Below are positions 18,101 to 27,252 of a DNA stretch of 38,868 nucleotides, in pieces. The DNA lies in NCBI GenBank assembly GCA_030594645.1, contig JAUVEU010000021.1, forward strand, positions 1 through 38,868. The letters run 5' to 3'. The translations under genes were made by a program, and so were the position numbers. Every line of letters starts with the position of its first letter. Positions within the stretch are counted from its first letter, which is position 1. The DNA is from Candidatus Aegiribacteria sp. Its GTDB lineage: Bacteria; Fermentibacterota; Fermentibacteria; Fermentibacterales; JCC-6. The notes under the pieces were generated by a model. The model was not told the DNA's origin. It saw only the letters and a list, made by a program, of their open reading frames with translations, and searched no databases.

Positions 18101-18143
18101 TCCTCCAGCGACAGATTGCTTCCGACTTGATTTTACTGGAGGA
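18101..18143 (+). promoter_or_regulatory. Helix masking the fusA ribosome-binding site
   Basis: TCCTCCAG (18101-18108) is a perfect complement of CTGGAGGA (18136-18143), which contains the whole GGAGG ribosome-binding site of fusA. The loop is 27 bases. Pairing would hide the site, so this looks like a translational switch or a device that makes fusA depend on translation of rpsG, whose stop is only 17 bases upstream of the helix. The sequence match is direct; the function is inferred. Confidence 0.6.
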
Positions 18144-18154
18144 TGAATGCTCTC

Positions 18155-20236
18155 ATGAGCAAATCCCTGATTGACAGAATCCGGAATATCGGTATCATGG
18201 CGCACATTGATGCCGGCAAGACCACTGCCACCGAACGGATATTGTACTATTCAGGAATAGTACACCGTCTCGGTGATGTTGATCATGGAACCGCGGCAAT
18301 GGACTGGATGCCCCAGGAAAAAGAGAGAGGCATCACGATTCAGTCCGCAGCAACCACCTTTGTATGGAAATCTCATCAGATTAATCTTATTGACACTCCC
18401 GGTCATGTGGATTTCACAGCAGAGGTTGAGAGAAGCCTGAGGGTTCTGGACGGAGCGGTTGCGATATTCTGTGCTGTCGGCGGTGTTGAACCTCAATCTG
18501 AAACCGTCTGGCATCAGGCTGACAGGTACAATGTTCCCAGGATTGCGTTCGTCAATAAAATGGATAGACAGGGAGCGGATTTTTCAAGAGTACTTGAGAT
18601 GATCCGTGACATGCTCGGCGCAAAGCCGGTACCGGTAATGCTGCCCATAGGCAGCGGGACCGGTTTTTCCGGAATAATCGATATAATCGAGGGCCATGCG
18701 GTCTATTTTGATGAAACATCGCATGGTGCCAATTTCTGCATTGAAGAAATCCCCGATGAGTACAGAGTTCAGTATAGTGATTCGCGAGCTACCCTCTGGG
18801 AAGCAGCAGCAATGCTTGATGAGACTGCCATGGAAAAATATTTCAATGGTAATCTGAGTTCTGAGGATGTAAGAAAACTTCTCCGGATCGGTACGATTTC
18901 CGGACAACTCATTCCGGTTCTTTGTGGTGCCGCACTGAAGAATATAGGTATTCAGCAACTCATGGACGCAATAGTCAACTGGCTTCCATCTCCATCCGAA
19001 TTACCTTCGGTTCCTGGACTTTTAAGAGATGGATCCAATAAGGAGATTGAACGCAAGCTCGATACTCCATTCACGGCACTGGTCTTCAAGGTTCAGAATG
19101 ATCCTCATCTTGGGAAACTCGCATTCATGAGAGTTTATTCAGGAACGATTAAAGATGGCGCTCATGTATTGAATAACAGAACTGGAAAGAAGGAGAGACT
19201 TACCAGGCTTGTTAGAATGCATGCGAACAAGAGAAAACATCTGGACAGTGTTCAGGCAGGTGATATAGCAGCAGCGGGATTAAAAGATGTTGTAACGGGA
19301 GATACACTATCGCTTCAAACCAATCCTGTAGTTCTTGAATCAATCATTTTTCCTGAACCGGTAATGCAGATGGCAATTGAACCCATGAGCACCTCGGATG
19401 AGAAAAAGCTCAACGATGCCCTCTCCTCACTTTCAGGTGAGGATCCAAGCTTCAGAGTAGGTATCGATGAAGAATCCGGACAGACTCTGATCAGGGGAAT
19501 GGGTGAGCTTCACCTGGAAGTAATCGCCGATAGAATTCAGCGTGAATACGGAGTTCTGGTGAGAACCGGGAAACCTCAGGTTTCATACAGAGAAAGCATT
19601 TCACGAATAGCAACCGGTTCAGGTGAATTCAGGAGATCCATTCAGGGCAGGGGGCATTTCGGTCATGCTTTACTAAGGGTTTCACCTGCAGAATCCGGTA
19701 TAAAATTCATTAATGCGCTGGATAATAATGAACTTCCGGAGCATTTCTCGAATGCTGTTGAAAGAGGTATTATGGGAGCGATCGGTGCTGGACCGCTTGC
19801 GGGTTTTTCTATTGATGGAATTGAAGTTGAGCTTCTGAAAGCAGAACTTCATGCAACGGACTCCAGCGAAACAGGGTATTCCTACGCGGGTGCGATGGCT
19901 CTCAGGGAATGCCTGAAAAAGGGCAAACCTGTTCTCAGGGAACCGGTTATGAAGCTTGATATCATTTGTCCTTCCAACTATATAGGAGAAGTGATCGGTG
20001 ATGTTAATTCCCGGCGGGGCAGTATTATAAGCATGGAGCCCAGAGGAGAAGTACAGTCAATTAACGCAAGGGTTCCCCTTGCGGAACTTTTTGGTTATAG
20101 TAGCGCCCTGCGTTCACTAACGCAGGGCCGTGCTGGTTTTTCAATGCAATTCTATGATTATGCACTGATTGCAGAGAACATCACACGAGAACTACTTGAG
20201 CAGATGGGCATCTCCAGCCTGCATACGGGCTGGTGA
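18155..20236 (+). CDS. fusA: Elongation factor G
   Basis: EF-G is the GTPase that drives translocation and, with RRF, ribosome recycling. The 693-residue product has all five domains. Visible motifs are AHIDAGKTT (16-24), [18 protein letters not shown] and domain [12 protein letters not shown]. Switch I reads [28 protein letters not shown], which departs from the usual EF-G1 [20 protein letters not shown] and partly resembles the EF-G2 type of mitochondria and spirochaetes. I chose ATG 18155 (12 bases after GGAGG) over ATG 18143, which touches the ribosome site. No tuf follows; rpsJ does. Confidence 0.94.
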   Translation: MSKSLIDRIRNIGIMAHIDAGKTTATERILYYSGIVHRLGDVDHGTAAMDWMPQEKERGITIQSAATTFVWKSHQINLIDTPGHVDFTAEVERSLRVLDGAVAIFCAVGGVEPQSETVWHQADRYNVPRIAFVNKMDRQGADFSRVLEMIRDMLGAKPVPVMLPIGSGTGFSGIIDIIEGHAVYFDETSHGANFCIEEIPDEYRVQYSDSRATLWEAAAMLDETAMEKYFNGNLSSEDVRKLLRIGTISGQLIPVLCGAALKNIGIQQLMDAIVNWLPSPSELPSVPGLLRDGSNKEIERKLDTPFTALVFKVQNDPHLGKLAFMRVYSGTIKDGAHVLNNRTGKKERLTRLVRMHANKRKHLDSVQAGDIAAAGLKDVVTGDTLSLQTNPVVLESIIFPEPVMQMAIEPMSTSDEKKLNDALSSLSGEDPSFRVGIDEESGQTLIRGMGELHLEVIADRIQREYGVLVRTGKPQVSYRESISRIATGSGEFRRSIQGRGHFGHALLRVSPAESGIKFINALDNNELPEHFSNAVERGIMGAIGAGPLAGFSIDGIEVELLKAELHATDSSETGYSYAGAMALRECLKKGKPVLREPVMKLDIICPSNYIGEVIGDVNSRRGSIISMEPRGEVQSINARVPLAELFGYSSALRSLTQGRAGFSMQFYDYALIAENITRELLEQMGISSLHTGW

Positions 20237-20257
20237 TAATAGTGACAGGAGAATGTA

Positions 20258-20569
20258 TTGAAAGCTAACCGGTTGAGGATCAAGCTCAGAGCATACGATC
20301 ACAGACTTCTTGACCGCTCAGCGGCAGCTATAGTTCGGGGAGTTGTGAAAACAGGAGCAACTGTTTCAGGGCCGATTCCTCTCCCTACTAAGAGGTCGGT
20401 CATTACTGTTCTGAGAAGCCCTCATGTGAACAAGAAATCACGTGAGCAATTCGAGATGAGGATCCACTCAAGGCTGATAGAGATAAAGGATCCTAATGAA
20501 GAAACTGCAGCTGCGCTTCGCTCACAGGATGTACCCGCAGGTGTGGATGTAGAAATGAACGAAGTATAG
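20258..20569 (+). CDS. rpsJ: 30S ribosomal protein uS10
   Basis: uS10 is a 30S head protein and also, as NusE, a partner of NusG/NusB in antitermination. The 103-residue product has the normal length and conserved [13 protein letters not shown] and GPIPLPTKR and [13 protein letters not shown] segments. The start codon is TTG at 20258, about five bases after AGGAGA; the ATG at 20253 is out of frame. It is followed by an unusually long 147-base structured gap before rplC. Confidence 0.96.
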   Translation: MKANRLRIKLRAYDHRLLDRSAAAIVRGVVKTGATVSGPIPLPTKRSVITVLRSPHVNKKSREQFEMRIHSRLIEIKDPNEETAAALRSQDVPAGVDVEMNEV

Positions 20570-20590
20570 AAACCAGTTCTTATTCTAACT

Positions 20591-20685
20591 GATCCGGTTT
20601 TCCGGATTAAGAGATCTTCCGCAGCACCGGACAATGGCGGTTGTCTGTTGAGCGGATTTGACAGAAACGCTTGTCCCTCCGCCTT
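20591..20685 (+). promoter_or_regulatory. Structured gap between rpsJ and rplC
   Basis: The 147 bases between rpsJ and rplC form the longest gap in the S10-alpha cluster. They hold a hairpin ATCCGG/CCGGAT with a TTTT loop (about 20592-20607), a hairpin GACAA/TTGTC (20630-20634 with 20641-20645), and a longer imperfect one pairing GCGGA and TGACA with TGTC and TCCGC (about 20652-20682). In E. coli the regulated leader lies before rpsJ and is bound by L4; here the structured region lies before L3 and L4. Confidence 0.4.
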
Positions 20686-20716
20686 TCAAGGGGACTTCAG
20701 CGATGGGAAGTGATTT

Positions 20717-21349
20717 ATGAGCGGAATAATGGCTCGTAAGATAGGGATGACTCGCATTTTTGAAGATGACGGTAGAGCAGTCCCTGTCACTGTGCTTGAG
20801 GCTCAGCCGAATCCCGTTACCCAGATTAAGACTCTGGAGACTGACGGCTATGAGGCACTGCAGATTGGATACAGGTCAAAAAAGGAGAAAAGACTGAACA
20901 AACCTCTTCTTGGTCATCTTGGCAAAAGCGATGCTCCACCTGTTTCAAGACTTTGTGAAGTTCCTGCTGCGGGCAGTGATGTTAAAACCGGTGATTTCCT
21001 CACCGTTTCCATGTTTCTTCCCGGGGAAAAAGTAGACGTTGTAGGAATTACAAAAGGAAAGGGTTTTCAGGGAGTTGTCAAGCGTCATGGATTTTCATCC
21101 GGAGATGCAACACATGGAGCCAAGTCACAAAGAAACCCGGGTTCTATCGGCCAGTGTGCCACACCTGGGAGAGTCTGGAAAAACAAAAAAATGCCGGGGA
21201 GAGATGGCGGAACAAGAGTAACTGTACGTAATCTGGAAGTTGTCCGGATTGATGAAGAGCGCAATCTGCTCATTATCAAAGGTGCGGTCCCCGGATCCAA
21301 GAACAGTTATCTGCTCATCCGAAAGAGACGTTCAGGAGGTGGCAGATAA
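20717..21349 (+). CDS. rplC: 50S ribosomal protein uL3
   Basis: uL3 is an early-assembly protein that reaches toward the peptidyl-transferase centre. The 210-residue product contains the conserved VDVVGITKGKGFQGVVKRHGF segment and the extended loop GSIGQCATPGRVWKNKKMPG, including the Gln that PrmB methylates in E. coli. The ATG at 20717 follows GGGAAG; ATG 20729 is an alternative. It overlaps nothing and rplD begins two bases after its stop. Confidence 0.97.
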   Translation: MSGIMARKIGMTRIFEDDGRAVPVTVLEAQPNPVTQIKTLETDGYEALQIGYRSKKEKRLNKPLLGHLGKSDAPPVSRLCEVPAAGSDVKTGDFLTVSMFLPGEKVDVVGITKGKGFQGVVKRHGFSSGDATHGAKSQRNPGSIGQCATPGRVWKNKKMPGRDGGTRVTVRNLEVVRIDEERNLLIIKGAVPGSKNSYLLIRKRRSGGGR

Positions 21350-21351
21350 TC

Positions 21352-21975
21352 ATGGCTGATGCAAGGGTATACACCATGAATGGCGAGGAGATTGACAAAG
21401 TTGATCTTCCTGATGAGCTGTTCGGAATGAATGTTTCCACACACATACTCTGGGAAGTTGTCAGAGCGGAATCCTTGAATTCCCGCCAGGGAACGGTTGC
21501 CTGTCTGGGCAGGAGTGATGTTAAGTCTTCAGGTCATAAAGTATGGCGACAGAAAGGGACTGGAAATGCCAGGGCCGGCACCAGAGCCAATCCTATCTGG
21601 CGTGGAGGCGGCGTGACATTCGGACCATCACCCAGAAAATGGAATATCAGATTAAACCGGAAAGTAAGAAAAAAGGCTCTTGCCGGTATTCTGAGTGAGA
21701 GATTGTCTGAAGGCAACCTCAGAATAGTAAGGGATCTGGAGTCAAGCGGAAAAACCCGTGAACTCGCGGAGATGCTTGTTAACCATGAATGTTCAGGCAA
21801 GCGCACAGTGATTCTTATTAGAGACAACGATGAAGGTGTATTCAGGGCTTCCCGGAATATTCCGAAACTCGCTGCAAGAAATGCGCGAAGTGTCTCCATT
21901 CATGACCTGGTCAATTCAGAAGTAGTTCTCCTTTCTGAAAAAGCGGTTGATCTGCTGAAGGAAAGGCTGATATAA
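21352..21975 (+). CDS. rplD: 50S ribosomal protein uL4
   Basis: uL4 lines the peptide exit tunnel and in enterobacteria represses the S10 operon. The 207-residue product has the tunnel-loop signature region KVWRQKGTGNARAGTRANPIWRGGG with FGPSPRKW following, and a C-terminal globular part. It is the family's normal length. Its TAA stop overlaps the rplW ATG (TAATG), a sign of translational coupling. Confidence 0.97.
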   Translation: MADARVYTMNGEEIDKVDLPDELFGMNVSTHILWEVVRAESLNSRQGTVACLGRSDVKSSGHKVWRQKGTGNARAGTRANPIWRGGGVTFGPSPRKWNIRLNRKVRKKALAGILSERLSEGNLRIVRDLESSGKTRELAEMLVNHECSGKRTVILIRDNDEGVFRASRNIPKLAARNARSVSIHDLVNSEVVLLSEKAVDLLKERLI

Positions 21976-22262
21976 TGGACGCAAGGCAGATAATAATAAG
22001 ACCTATTGTGACAGAGAAAAGTACTGTTATCAGGGATATTTCCAACCAGTATTCGTTTCGGGTGATTCCACAGGCGTCAAAAAGGCAGATCGCTTCCGCG
22101 ATCGAGGAGTTATTTGAAGTCCACGTCACGAAAATTCGTACTATGAAGATGCAGGGCAAGATGAAACGGATGGGCAGAAATGTTGGCCGGAAAGCTTCCT
22201 GGAAAAAGGCTATCGTAACCCTTGTTGAAGGCGATACTATCGACTTCTTTGAGGGGGTGTAA
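21975..22262 (+). CDS. rplW: 50S ribosomal protein uL23
   Basis: uL23 lies at the tunnel exit and is the docking site for trigger factor and SRP. The 95-residue product begins MDARQIIIRPIVTEKS, the family signature, and has the KMKRMGRNVGRKASWKKAIVTL segment. The ATG at 21975 overlaps the rplD stop by one base. It is followed three bases later by rplB. Confidence 0.96.
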   Translation: MDARQIIIRPIVTEKSTVIRDISNQYSFRVIPQASKRQIASAIEELFEVHVTKIRTMKMQGKMKRMGRNVGRKASWKKAIVTLVEGDTIDFFEGV

Positions 22263-22265
22263 GCT

Positions 22266-23105
22266 ATGAGCATGAAAAGATGGAAGCCGAACACTCCTGG
22301 AACACGATTCAAGGTTTCTCCTGGTTTTGATGAAATCACCACCGATCACGGCGAGAAGACTCTAATGGAGCCTCTCAAGAGTAAAGCCGGGAGGAACAAC
22401 CTGGGAAGAGTCACCGCAAGACACAGAGGCGGCGGCCACAAGAAACAATACAGGATAATGGATTTCAAAAGAAACAAGTTCGGTATTCCCGGAAGAATTG
22501 TGTCAGTGGAATATGATCCTAACAGGTCAGCGAGAATTGCGCTGGTTATCTATTCAGACGGAGAGAAGAGATACATTCTCGCTCCGGAAGGGCTTGTCGT
22601 CGGACAGACTGTTCTGTCCGGTCCGGATGCTCCACCGGAGAATGGGAATCATCTTCCGCTTTCCCGAATTCCACTTGGTTCAACAATTCACAATGTTGAG
22701 CTCAAGCCCGGTAAAGGTGGTCAGCTTGCGAGATCAGCAGGAGTTTCCATTCAACTGATGGCTCGAGAGGGCAGACACGCTACTCTTAGAATGCCTTCAA
22801 GGGAGACCCGCATGGTCCCTGTGAACTGTATGGCAACCATTGGAACTGTTGGTAATTCAGAACACTTTCTGGTTGTTCCGGGGAAAGCAGGAGCTCGCCG
22901 CTGGAAGGGTCGCAGACCCCATGTCAGAGGAGTCGCTATGAACCCTGTTGATCACCCGATGGGTGGTGGAGAGGGTAAGTCAAGTGGAGGCAGGCACCCA
23001 TGCTCACCATGGGGACAGCTTTCAAAGGGTTTAAGAACAAGGAAGAAAAAAGCGTCGGACAGTCTGATAACGAGACGCAGACCCACTGGAAAAAGGAGGA
23101 AGTAG
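22266..23105 (+). CDS. rplB: 50S ribosomal protein uL2
   Basis: uL2 is the conserved protein next to the peptidyl-transferase centre, needed for subunit joining. The 279-residue product shows [21 protein letters not shown]-type and [20 protein letters not shown]-type segments, including the histidine long linked to peptidyl-transferase activity. Length is standard. It is closely followed by rpsS. Confidence 0.97.
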   Translation: MSMKRWKPNTPGTRFKVSPGFDEITTDHGEKTLMEPLKSKAGRNNLGRVTARHRGGGHKKQYRIMDFKRNKFGIPGRIVSVEYDPNRSARIALVIYSDGEKRYILAPEGLVVGQTVLSGPDAPPENGNHLPLSRIPLGSTIHNVELKPGKGGQLARSAGVSIQLMAREGRHATLRMPSRETRMVPVNCMATIGTVGNSEHFLVVPGKAGARRWKGRRPHVRGVAMNPVDHPMGGGEGKSSGGRHPCSPWGQLSKGLRTRKKKASDSLITRRRPTGKRRK

Positions 23106-23108
23106 GCT

Positions 23109-23399
23109 ATGGCCCGTTCATTGAAGAAGGGTCCCTATATCCAAGAAAAACTGGCTGATAAAGTCAGTAAGATGGAGGCTTCGGGGGAGAAGAAGATAAT
23201 CAGAACCTGGTCCCGCAGATCCACCATTCCTCCTGAATTTGTGGGACATACATTTGCTGTTCATAATGGTCGGAAGTTTATACCTGTCTACGTTGTTGAA
23301 AACATGGTCGGACATAAACTTGGCGAGTTCGCTCCTACGCGGACATTCCGCGGGCACCGCGAATCCAAATCAGTAAAACAGGCGAAGTCCAAAGGATAG
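23109..23399 (+). CDS. rpsS: 30S ribosomal protein uS19
   Basis: uS19 is a 30S head protein that touches the A-site finger and uS13. The 96-residue product begins [15 protein letters not shown] and has [24 protein letters not shown], both strong family signatures. GGAGGAAGTAGGCT precedes the ATG, overlapping the end of rplB. Confidence 0.97.
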   Translation: MARSLKKGPYIQEKLADKVSKMEASGEKKIIRTWSRRSTIPPEFVGHTFAVHNGRKFIPVYVVENMVGHKLGEFAPTRTFRGHRESKSVKQAKSKG

Positions 23400-23411
23400 G
23401 CGGAGGCGGAC

Positions 23412-23783
23412 ATGGAAGCAATTGCAAAAGCAAGATTCGTCAAGGTTCCACCACGGAAAGCAAGGTATATTGCAGATCTCATCCGTGGAAAAACGGTTAA
23501 TCAGGCTCTATCAGTTCTAATGACCGTTCCCAGGAACTCTTCCAGAATCATAGAGAAGATACTGGACTCCGCTGTGGCTAACGCCATACATAAAGCAGAA
23601 GGAGAAAGACTTGATGTGGATGAACTTGTTGTTACCAACGTGATTGTGAACGAAGGTCCCACAATCATGCGATGGAGACCCCGTGCCAGGGGAAGAGCAA
23701 CAAAGATCCGTCACAGGACAAGTCATATAACAGTCACGGTTGTCAACAATGACGAGACAGCCGGACAGGGACGGGAGGAGTAG
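23412..23783 (+). CDS. rplV: 50S ribosomal protein uL22
   Basis: uL22 lines the exit tunnel opposite uL4 and its hairpin forms part of the constriction. The 123-residue product has VPPRKARYIADLIRGK and the hairpin region GPTIMRWRPRARGRATKIRHRTSHITV. The C-terminal tail after TVTVVNND is slightly extended. rpsC starts two bases after its stop. Confidence 0.96.
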   Translation: MEAIAKARFVKVPPRKARYIADLIRGKTVNQALSVLMTVPRNSSRIIEKILDSAVANAIHKAEGERLDVDELVVTNVIVNEGPTIMRWRPRARGRATKIRHRTSHITVTVVNNDETAGQGREE

Positions 23784-23784
23784 T

Positions 23785-24447
23785 ATGGGTCAGAAAACAA
23801 ATCCTGTCGGCCTTCGTCTCGGTATCAGTCGCGGCTGGGACTCTACCTGGTTCGCCAGGGGTAAGAAGTATGCGGAGTACCTGAAAGAGGATTCCGATAT
23901 TCGAAGATATCTTGGCTCAAGACTTGAGAAGGCAAGAGTATCGAGAATAGAGATATTCCGGAAGCCACAGGAAGTTGAAGTCGTTATCTGGACTGCAAGA
24001 CCGGGTCAGGTAATCGGCAGTAAAGGCACCAATATTGACAGAATTACCAACGAGTTAAAAGTGCTTGTAGGTGACAAAACCGTAAGGACGAAAGTTCAGG
24101 AGATAAGGAAAGACAGATGCGACGCAACTCTTGTTGCTGATAAGATCGCTCGTCAGCTTGAGGGAAGAGTATCTGTCAGAAGAGCTATGAGGATGGCTAT
24201 AAGAGATGCCATGACCGACGGAGCATTAGGAATAAAAGTTTCCTGTGCCGGTAGACTGGGCGGCGCTGAAATGTCGCGGAGGAATACTTATCACGAAGGC
24301 AGAGTTCCTCTTCATACGCTTAGAGCGGATATTGATTTCTCAAGAGAAATCGCCCGTACGACTTACGGAATAATTGGTGTAAAAGTCTGGATTTATCATG
24401 GCGAAATTCATGAGCCTCCAATATCCGGATCAGAGATTGGCAGGTAA
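23785..24447 (+). CDS. rpsC: 30S ribosomal protein uS3
   Basis: uS3 forms part of the mRNA entry channel and has helicase-related basic residues. The product is 220 residues from ATG 23785, which follows GGGAGGAG; it begins MGQKTNPVGLRLGI, the family start. It contains the KH motif GQVIGSKGTNIDRITNEL and the C-terminal GAEMSRRNTYHEGRVPLHTLRADID region. Confidence 0.97.
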   Translation: MGQKTNPVGLRLGISRGWDSTWFARGKKYAEYLKEDSDIRRYLGSRLEKARVSRIEIFRKPQEVEVVIWTARPGQVIGSKGTNIDRITNELKVLVGDKTVRTKVQEIRKDRCDATLVADKIARQLEGRVSVRRAMRMAIRDAMTDGALGIKVSCAGRLGGAEMSRRNTYHEGRVPLHTLRADIDFSREIARTTYGIIGVKVWIYHGEIHEPPISGSEIGR

Positions 24448-24453
24448 TTACTT

Positions 24454-24873
24454 ATGTTGATGCCAAAGAGAACAAAATATCGAAAGCAGCACCGCGGGCG
24501 GATGAGAGGTAAGACCAAAGGTGGCGGAGTCGTATCCTTTGGTGAGTTCGGGCTTCAGGCACTTGATCCGGGATGGATCACAAGCGCTCAGATTGAGGCA
24601 GCTCGAGTTGCTCTGACCAGACATGTGAAACGAGGCGGAAAGGTCTGGATCAGGGTCTTTCCTGACAAACCGGTAACTTCCACTCCGGCCGAGACCAGAA
24701 TGGGAAAAGGGAAAGGTGCAGTGGATCATTGGGTTGCTGTTGTGAAACCTGGACGGGTGATGTTTGAGCTGGAAGGAGTGCCACTGAAATTGGCAAAATC
24801 AGCTATGAGGCTTGCAGGTCATAAACTACCAATCAAAACAAGGTTCATTATCCGGGACAGGGAGGAGCTGTAG
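24454..24873 (+). CDS. rplP: 50S ribosomal protein uL16
   Basis: uL16 organises the A-site tRNA elbow region of the 50S subunit. The 139-residue product begins [19 protein letters not shown] and has [21 protein letters not shown]. There is no good ribosome-binding site before 24454 (only CAGG), so translation may depend on coupling to rpsC six bases upstream. rpmC follows immediately after the stop. Confidence 0.97.
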   Translation: MLMPKRTKYRKQHRGRMRGKTKGGGVVSFGEFGLQALDPGWITSAQIEAARVALTRHVKRGGKVWIRVFPDKPVTSTPAETRMGKGKGAVDHWVAVVKPGRVMFELEGVPLKLAKSAMRLAGHKLPIKTRFIIRDREEL

Positions 24874-25092
24874 ATGAAAACGCACGAGCTTCGATCTATG
24901 AGCCGGGAAGAACTTGAAGAACATGTCCGGGAACTGAGACAGGAGCTGTTCAACCTGAGATTTCGGAGCACAACTCAGCAACTGGATAATCCCCTTCGAA
25001 TGCGGATAGCCCGCAAAGATCTGGCCAGGACTCTCACGCTGATAAGAGAGTTTGACCTGGGTCTTGAACGCAGTACCGGGGAAGGACTGTAA
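24874..25092 (+). CDS. rpmC: 50S ribosomal protein uL29
   Basis: uL29 sits beside uL23 at the tunnel exit. The 72-residue helical product has the family features MSREELEEHVRELRQELFNLRF and NPLRMRIARKDLARTLTLI. The ATG directly follows the rplP stop, with GGAGG upstream inside rplP. rpsQ follows two bases after the stop. Confidence 0.95.
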   Translation: MKTHELRSMSREELEEHVRELRQELFNLRFRSTTQQLDNPLRMRIARKDLARTLTLIREFDLGLERSTGEGL

Positions 25093-25094
25093 AG

Positions 25095-25358
25095 ATGGCA
25101 GAAACCAGGGTAAAAAACAGAAGAGTTCTAAAAGGAACCGTGGTTTCCAGCGCCATGGACAAGACTGTGGTTGTTGAGGTTGTATCCCTCAAGGCACACC
25201 CTGTCTATAAGAAGCGCTACCGTACCACAACAAAGTATTTCGTCCACGATAATGAGAACCAGTGTAATAAGGGTGACACCGTTACCATAGCGGAGACACG
25301 ACCCGTATCGAAGAATAAACGCTGGCGCATTCTTGATATCGTGGAACGGGCACGATAG
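25095..25358 (+). CDS. rpsQ: 30S ribosomal protein uS17
   Basis: uS17 is an early-assembly 30S body protein of the OB-fold type. The 87-residue product contains LKGTVVSSAMDKTVVVEV and the ETRPVSKNKRWRI segment typical of the family. It lies between rpmC and rplN as expected. Confidence 0.96.
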   Translation: MAETRVKNRRVLKGTVVSSAMDKTVVVEVVSLKAHPVYKKRYRTTTKYFVHDNENQCNKGDTVTIAETRPVSKNKRWRILDIVERAR

Positions 25359-25370
25359 GAGGAAACAGCG

Positions 25371-25736
25371 ATGATTCAGCAGGAATCCAGACTGAAGGTT
25401 GCGGATAATTCCGGCGCCCGAACGGTACTTTGTATTAAAGTCCTTGGCGGAAGTAAACGCAGATACGCTACAATTGGAGATGTGATTGTAGTAACTGTAA
25501 AAGATGCTATACCCGATGGAGCTGTAAAGGCAAGTGAAGTTCGGCGAGCGGTAATTGTCAGGGTAAAGAAAGAACTCAATCGACCCGATGGAACATCTGT
25601 CCGGTTCAGTGACAACGCCGCTGTTATCCTTGATGACGCTTATCAACCTGTAGGCACAAGGATATTCGGACCTGTGGGCCGTGAACTGCGAGAGCACTTC
25701 ATGAAAATAGTCTCGCTTGCTCCGGAGGTGATCTGA
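25371..25736 (+). CDS. rplN: 50S ribosomal protein uL14
   Basis: uL14 is at the subunit interface and binds the silencing factor RsfS. The 121-residue product begins [19 protein letters not shown], the family signature, and ends [24 protein letters not shown] precedes the ATG. Its TGA stop overlaps the rplX ATG by one base. Confidence 0.97.
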   Translation: MIQQESRLKVADNSGARTVLCIKVLGGSKRRYATIGDVIVVTVKDAIPDGAVKASEVRRAVIVRVKKELNRPDGTSVRFSDNAAVILDDAYQPVGTRIFGPVGRELREHFMKIVSLAPEVI

Positions 25737-26053
25737 TGCACATTAAAAAAGGTGACAAAGTCCTGGTTATTTCCGGCGCGGATCGCGGCAAGAATGGAAA
25801 AGTACTTAAAGTATTTCATGCGAAGAACCGGGCGATTGTTGAAGGATTGAATTTAATAAAGAGGCACACCAGACCATCCTCCCGTAATCAACAGGGAGGA
25901 ATTATTGAGAAGGAAGCGCCTATTCACATAACGAATCTCAGGGTGATCTGTCCTGGTTGCGGTAAAGCCGGGGGAATCAGACGTATCCGGGATGATGAGG
26001 GACGTCTTATGCGGAACTGTAAACTCTGCAACGAGACCATATCCACCGGTTAG
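25736..26053 (+). CDS. rplX: 50S ribosomal protein uL24
   Basis: uL24 starts assembly of the 50S subunit and lies at the tunnel exit. The 105-residue product has the KOW motif (KGDKVLVISGADRGKNGKVLKV). Its C-terminal part carries two CxxC pairs, CPGC (about 77-80) and CKLC (about 97-100), as in zinc-binding uL24 versions. The start overlaps the rplN stop. Confidence 0.96.
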   Translation: MHIKKGDKVLVISGADRGKNGKVLKVFHAKNRAIVEGLNLIKRHTRPSSRNQQGGIIEKEAPIHITNLRVICPGCGKAGGIRRIRDDEGRLMRNCKLCNETISTG

Positions 26054-26063
26054 GGGGTGATTT

Positions 26064-26624
26064 ATGAGAAAGCTTCCCAGACTAGAGAAAATGTACAGGG
26101 ATGAACTGAAGGATAAAATGATGAAACGTTTCGAGTATGAAAACGTTAATCGAATCCCCCGTGTTTCGAAGGTTGTTATTAACATGGGGCTTGGAAAAGA
26201 AGCCATGGATAACGCGAACAATCTGAAAAACGCCACTGAGCAGCTTGCCACAATTGCCGGTCAGATGCCGGTGGTTTCAAAAGCGAAAAAATCTATTGCA
26301 GGATTCCGCCTTCGGGAAGGAACTCCTATAGGAGTATTCATTACTCTCAGAAAAGATAGAATGTGGGAGTTTCTCGATCGATTGATTACTTTTTCAATTC
26401 CACAGGTAAGGGATTTCAGAGGAATGTCTCCACGTGGATTTGACGGGCGCGGCAACTACAACTTCGGTATTGAGGAACAGGCGATATTCCCTGAGATAAA
26501 CGTAGACAGTATCGATAAATTCAGGGGAATGAACATTACAATAGTAACAACCGCTCCAACGGATGAGGAAGGCCTTGAACTGCTGAAGTTTCTTGGTATG
26601 CCCTTCATCCGGACCGGGCGATAA
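26064..26624 (+). CDS. rplE: 50S ribosomal protein uL5
   Basis: uL5 binds 5S rRNA and contacts P-site tRNA and the 30S head. The 186-residue product has [16 protein letters not shown], the [23 protein letters not shown] segment, and [20 protein letters not shown]. Length and order are typical. GGGGGTGA precedes the ATG. Confidence 0.97.
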   Translation: MRKLPRLEKMYRDELKDKMMKRFEYENVNRIPRVSKVVINMGLGKEAMDNANNLKNATEQLATIAGQMPVVSKAKKSIAGFRLREGTPIGVFITLRKDRMWEFLDRLITFSIPQVRDFRGMSPRGFDGRGNYNFGIEEQAIFPEINVDSIDKFRGMNITIVTTAPTDEEGLELLKFLGMPFIRTGR

Positions 26625-26641
26625 CAGGGGGTGGTGAAAAA

Positions 26642-26827
26642 TTGGCTAGAAAAGCTCTCATAGAAAAACAGAAGAGAACCCCCAAATTCAAGGTAAGGAA
26701 ATACAACAGGTGCTGTATTTGCGGACGCCCAAGGGGATTCCTGAGAAAATACGGAATTTGTCGAATCTGTTTCCGGGACAGGGTTAACAGAGGCCTGCTT
26801 CCGGGCGTACGTAAAGCCAGCTGGTAG
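26642..26827 (+). CDS. rpsZ: 30S ribosomal protein uS14, zinc type
   Basis: This 61-residue protein is the short zinc-binding (type Z) uS14 with Cys24, Cys27, Cys40 and Cys43 in a CxxC/CxxC arrangement and the [28 protein letters not shown] end. It starts at TTG 26642; a purine-rich GGGGGTGGTGA lies upstream. It completes the 30S head between uS3 and uS10. No long zinc-free copy is seen in the window. Confidence 0.95.
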   Translation: MARKALIEKQKRTPKFKVRKYNRCCICGRPRGFLRKYGICRICFRDRVNRGLLPGVRKASW

Positions 26828-26840
26828 GGAGGCAAAGAAA

Positions 26841-27236
26841 ATGTCAATGACAGATCCAATAGCCGATATGCTTACCCGGATCAGAAATGCTTCCCGGGCT
26901 GAACATAAAATGGTTGATATTCCCGCATCCAATTTGAAGATCTCTATTGCAAGAACATTGTATAACGGAGGATTCATCAGGGGGTTCAGGAAAATCGAGG
27001 ATAATAAGCAGAATATGCTGAGAGTTTACCTTGCATACAGGAACAATCAACCTCTGATCGTAGGGATAAAACGGATATCCAAACCGGGTTGCAGGGTATA
27101 CAAAAGTTCAATGGATATTCCGAAGGTAATGGGTGGCCGGGGTATGGCCGTTCTCACTACACCAAAGGGAATTCTTACGGACGCAGAAGCACGAAGACAG
27201 CACGTGGGCGGCGAAGTCCTGCTCCACGTCTGGTAA
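26841..27236 (+). CDS. rpsH: 30S ribosomal protein uS8
   Basis: uS8 is a central 30S assembly protein and in E. coli represses the spc operon. The 131-residue product begins MSMTDPIADMLTRIRNASRA and ends with the family's GGEVLLHVW. AGGGAGGC precedes the ATG. rplF begins 16 bases after the stop. Confidence 0.97.
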   Translation: MSMTDPIADMLTRIRNASRAEHKMVDIPASNLKISIARTLYNGGFIRGFRKIEDNKQNMLRVYLAYRNNQPLIVGIKRISKPGCRVYKSSMDIPKVMGGRGMAVLTTPKGILTDAEARRQHVGGEVLLHVW

Positions 27237-27252
27237 CGGAAAGGGGAACCTT

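Noticed and set aside
20658-20663. TTGACA as a promoter before rplC
   Set aside because: No acceptable -10 hexamer at 16-18 bases; the motif lies inside a candidate hairpin instead.
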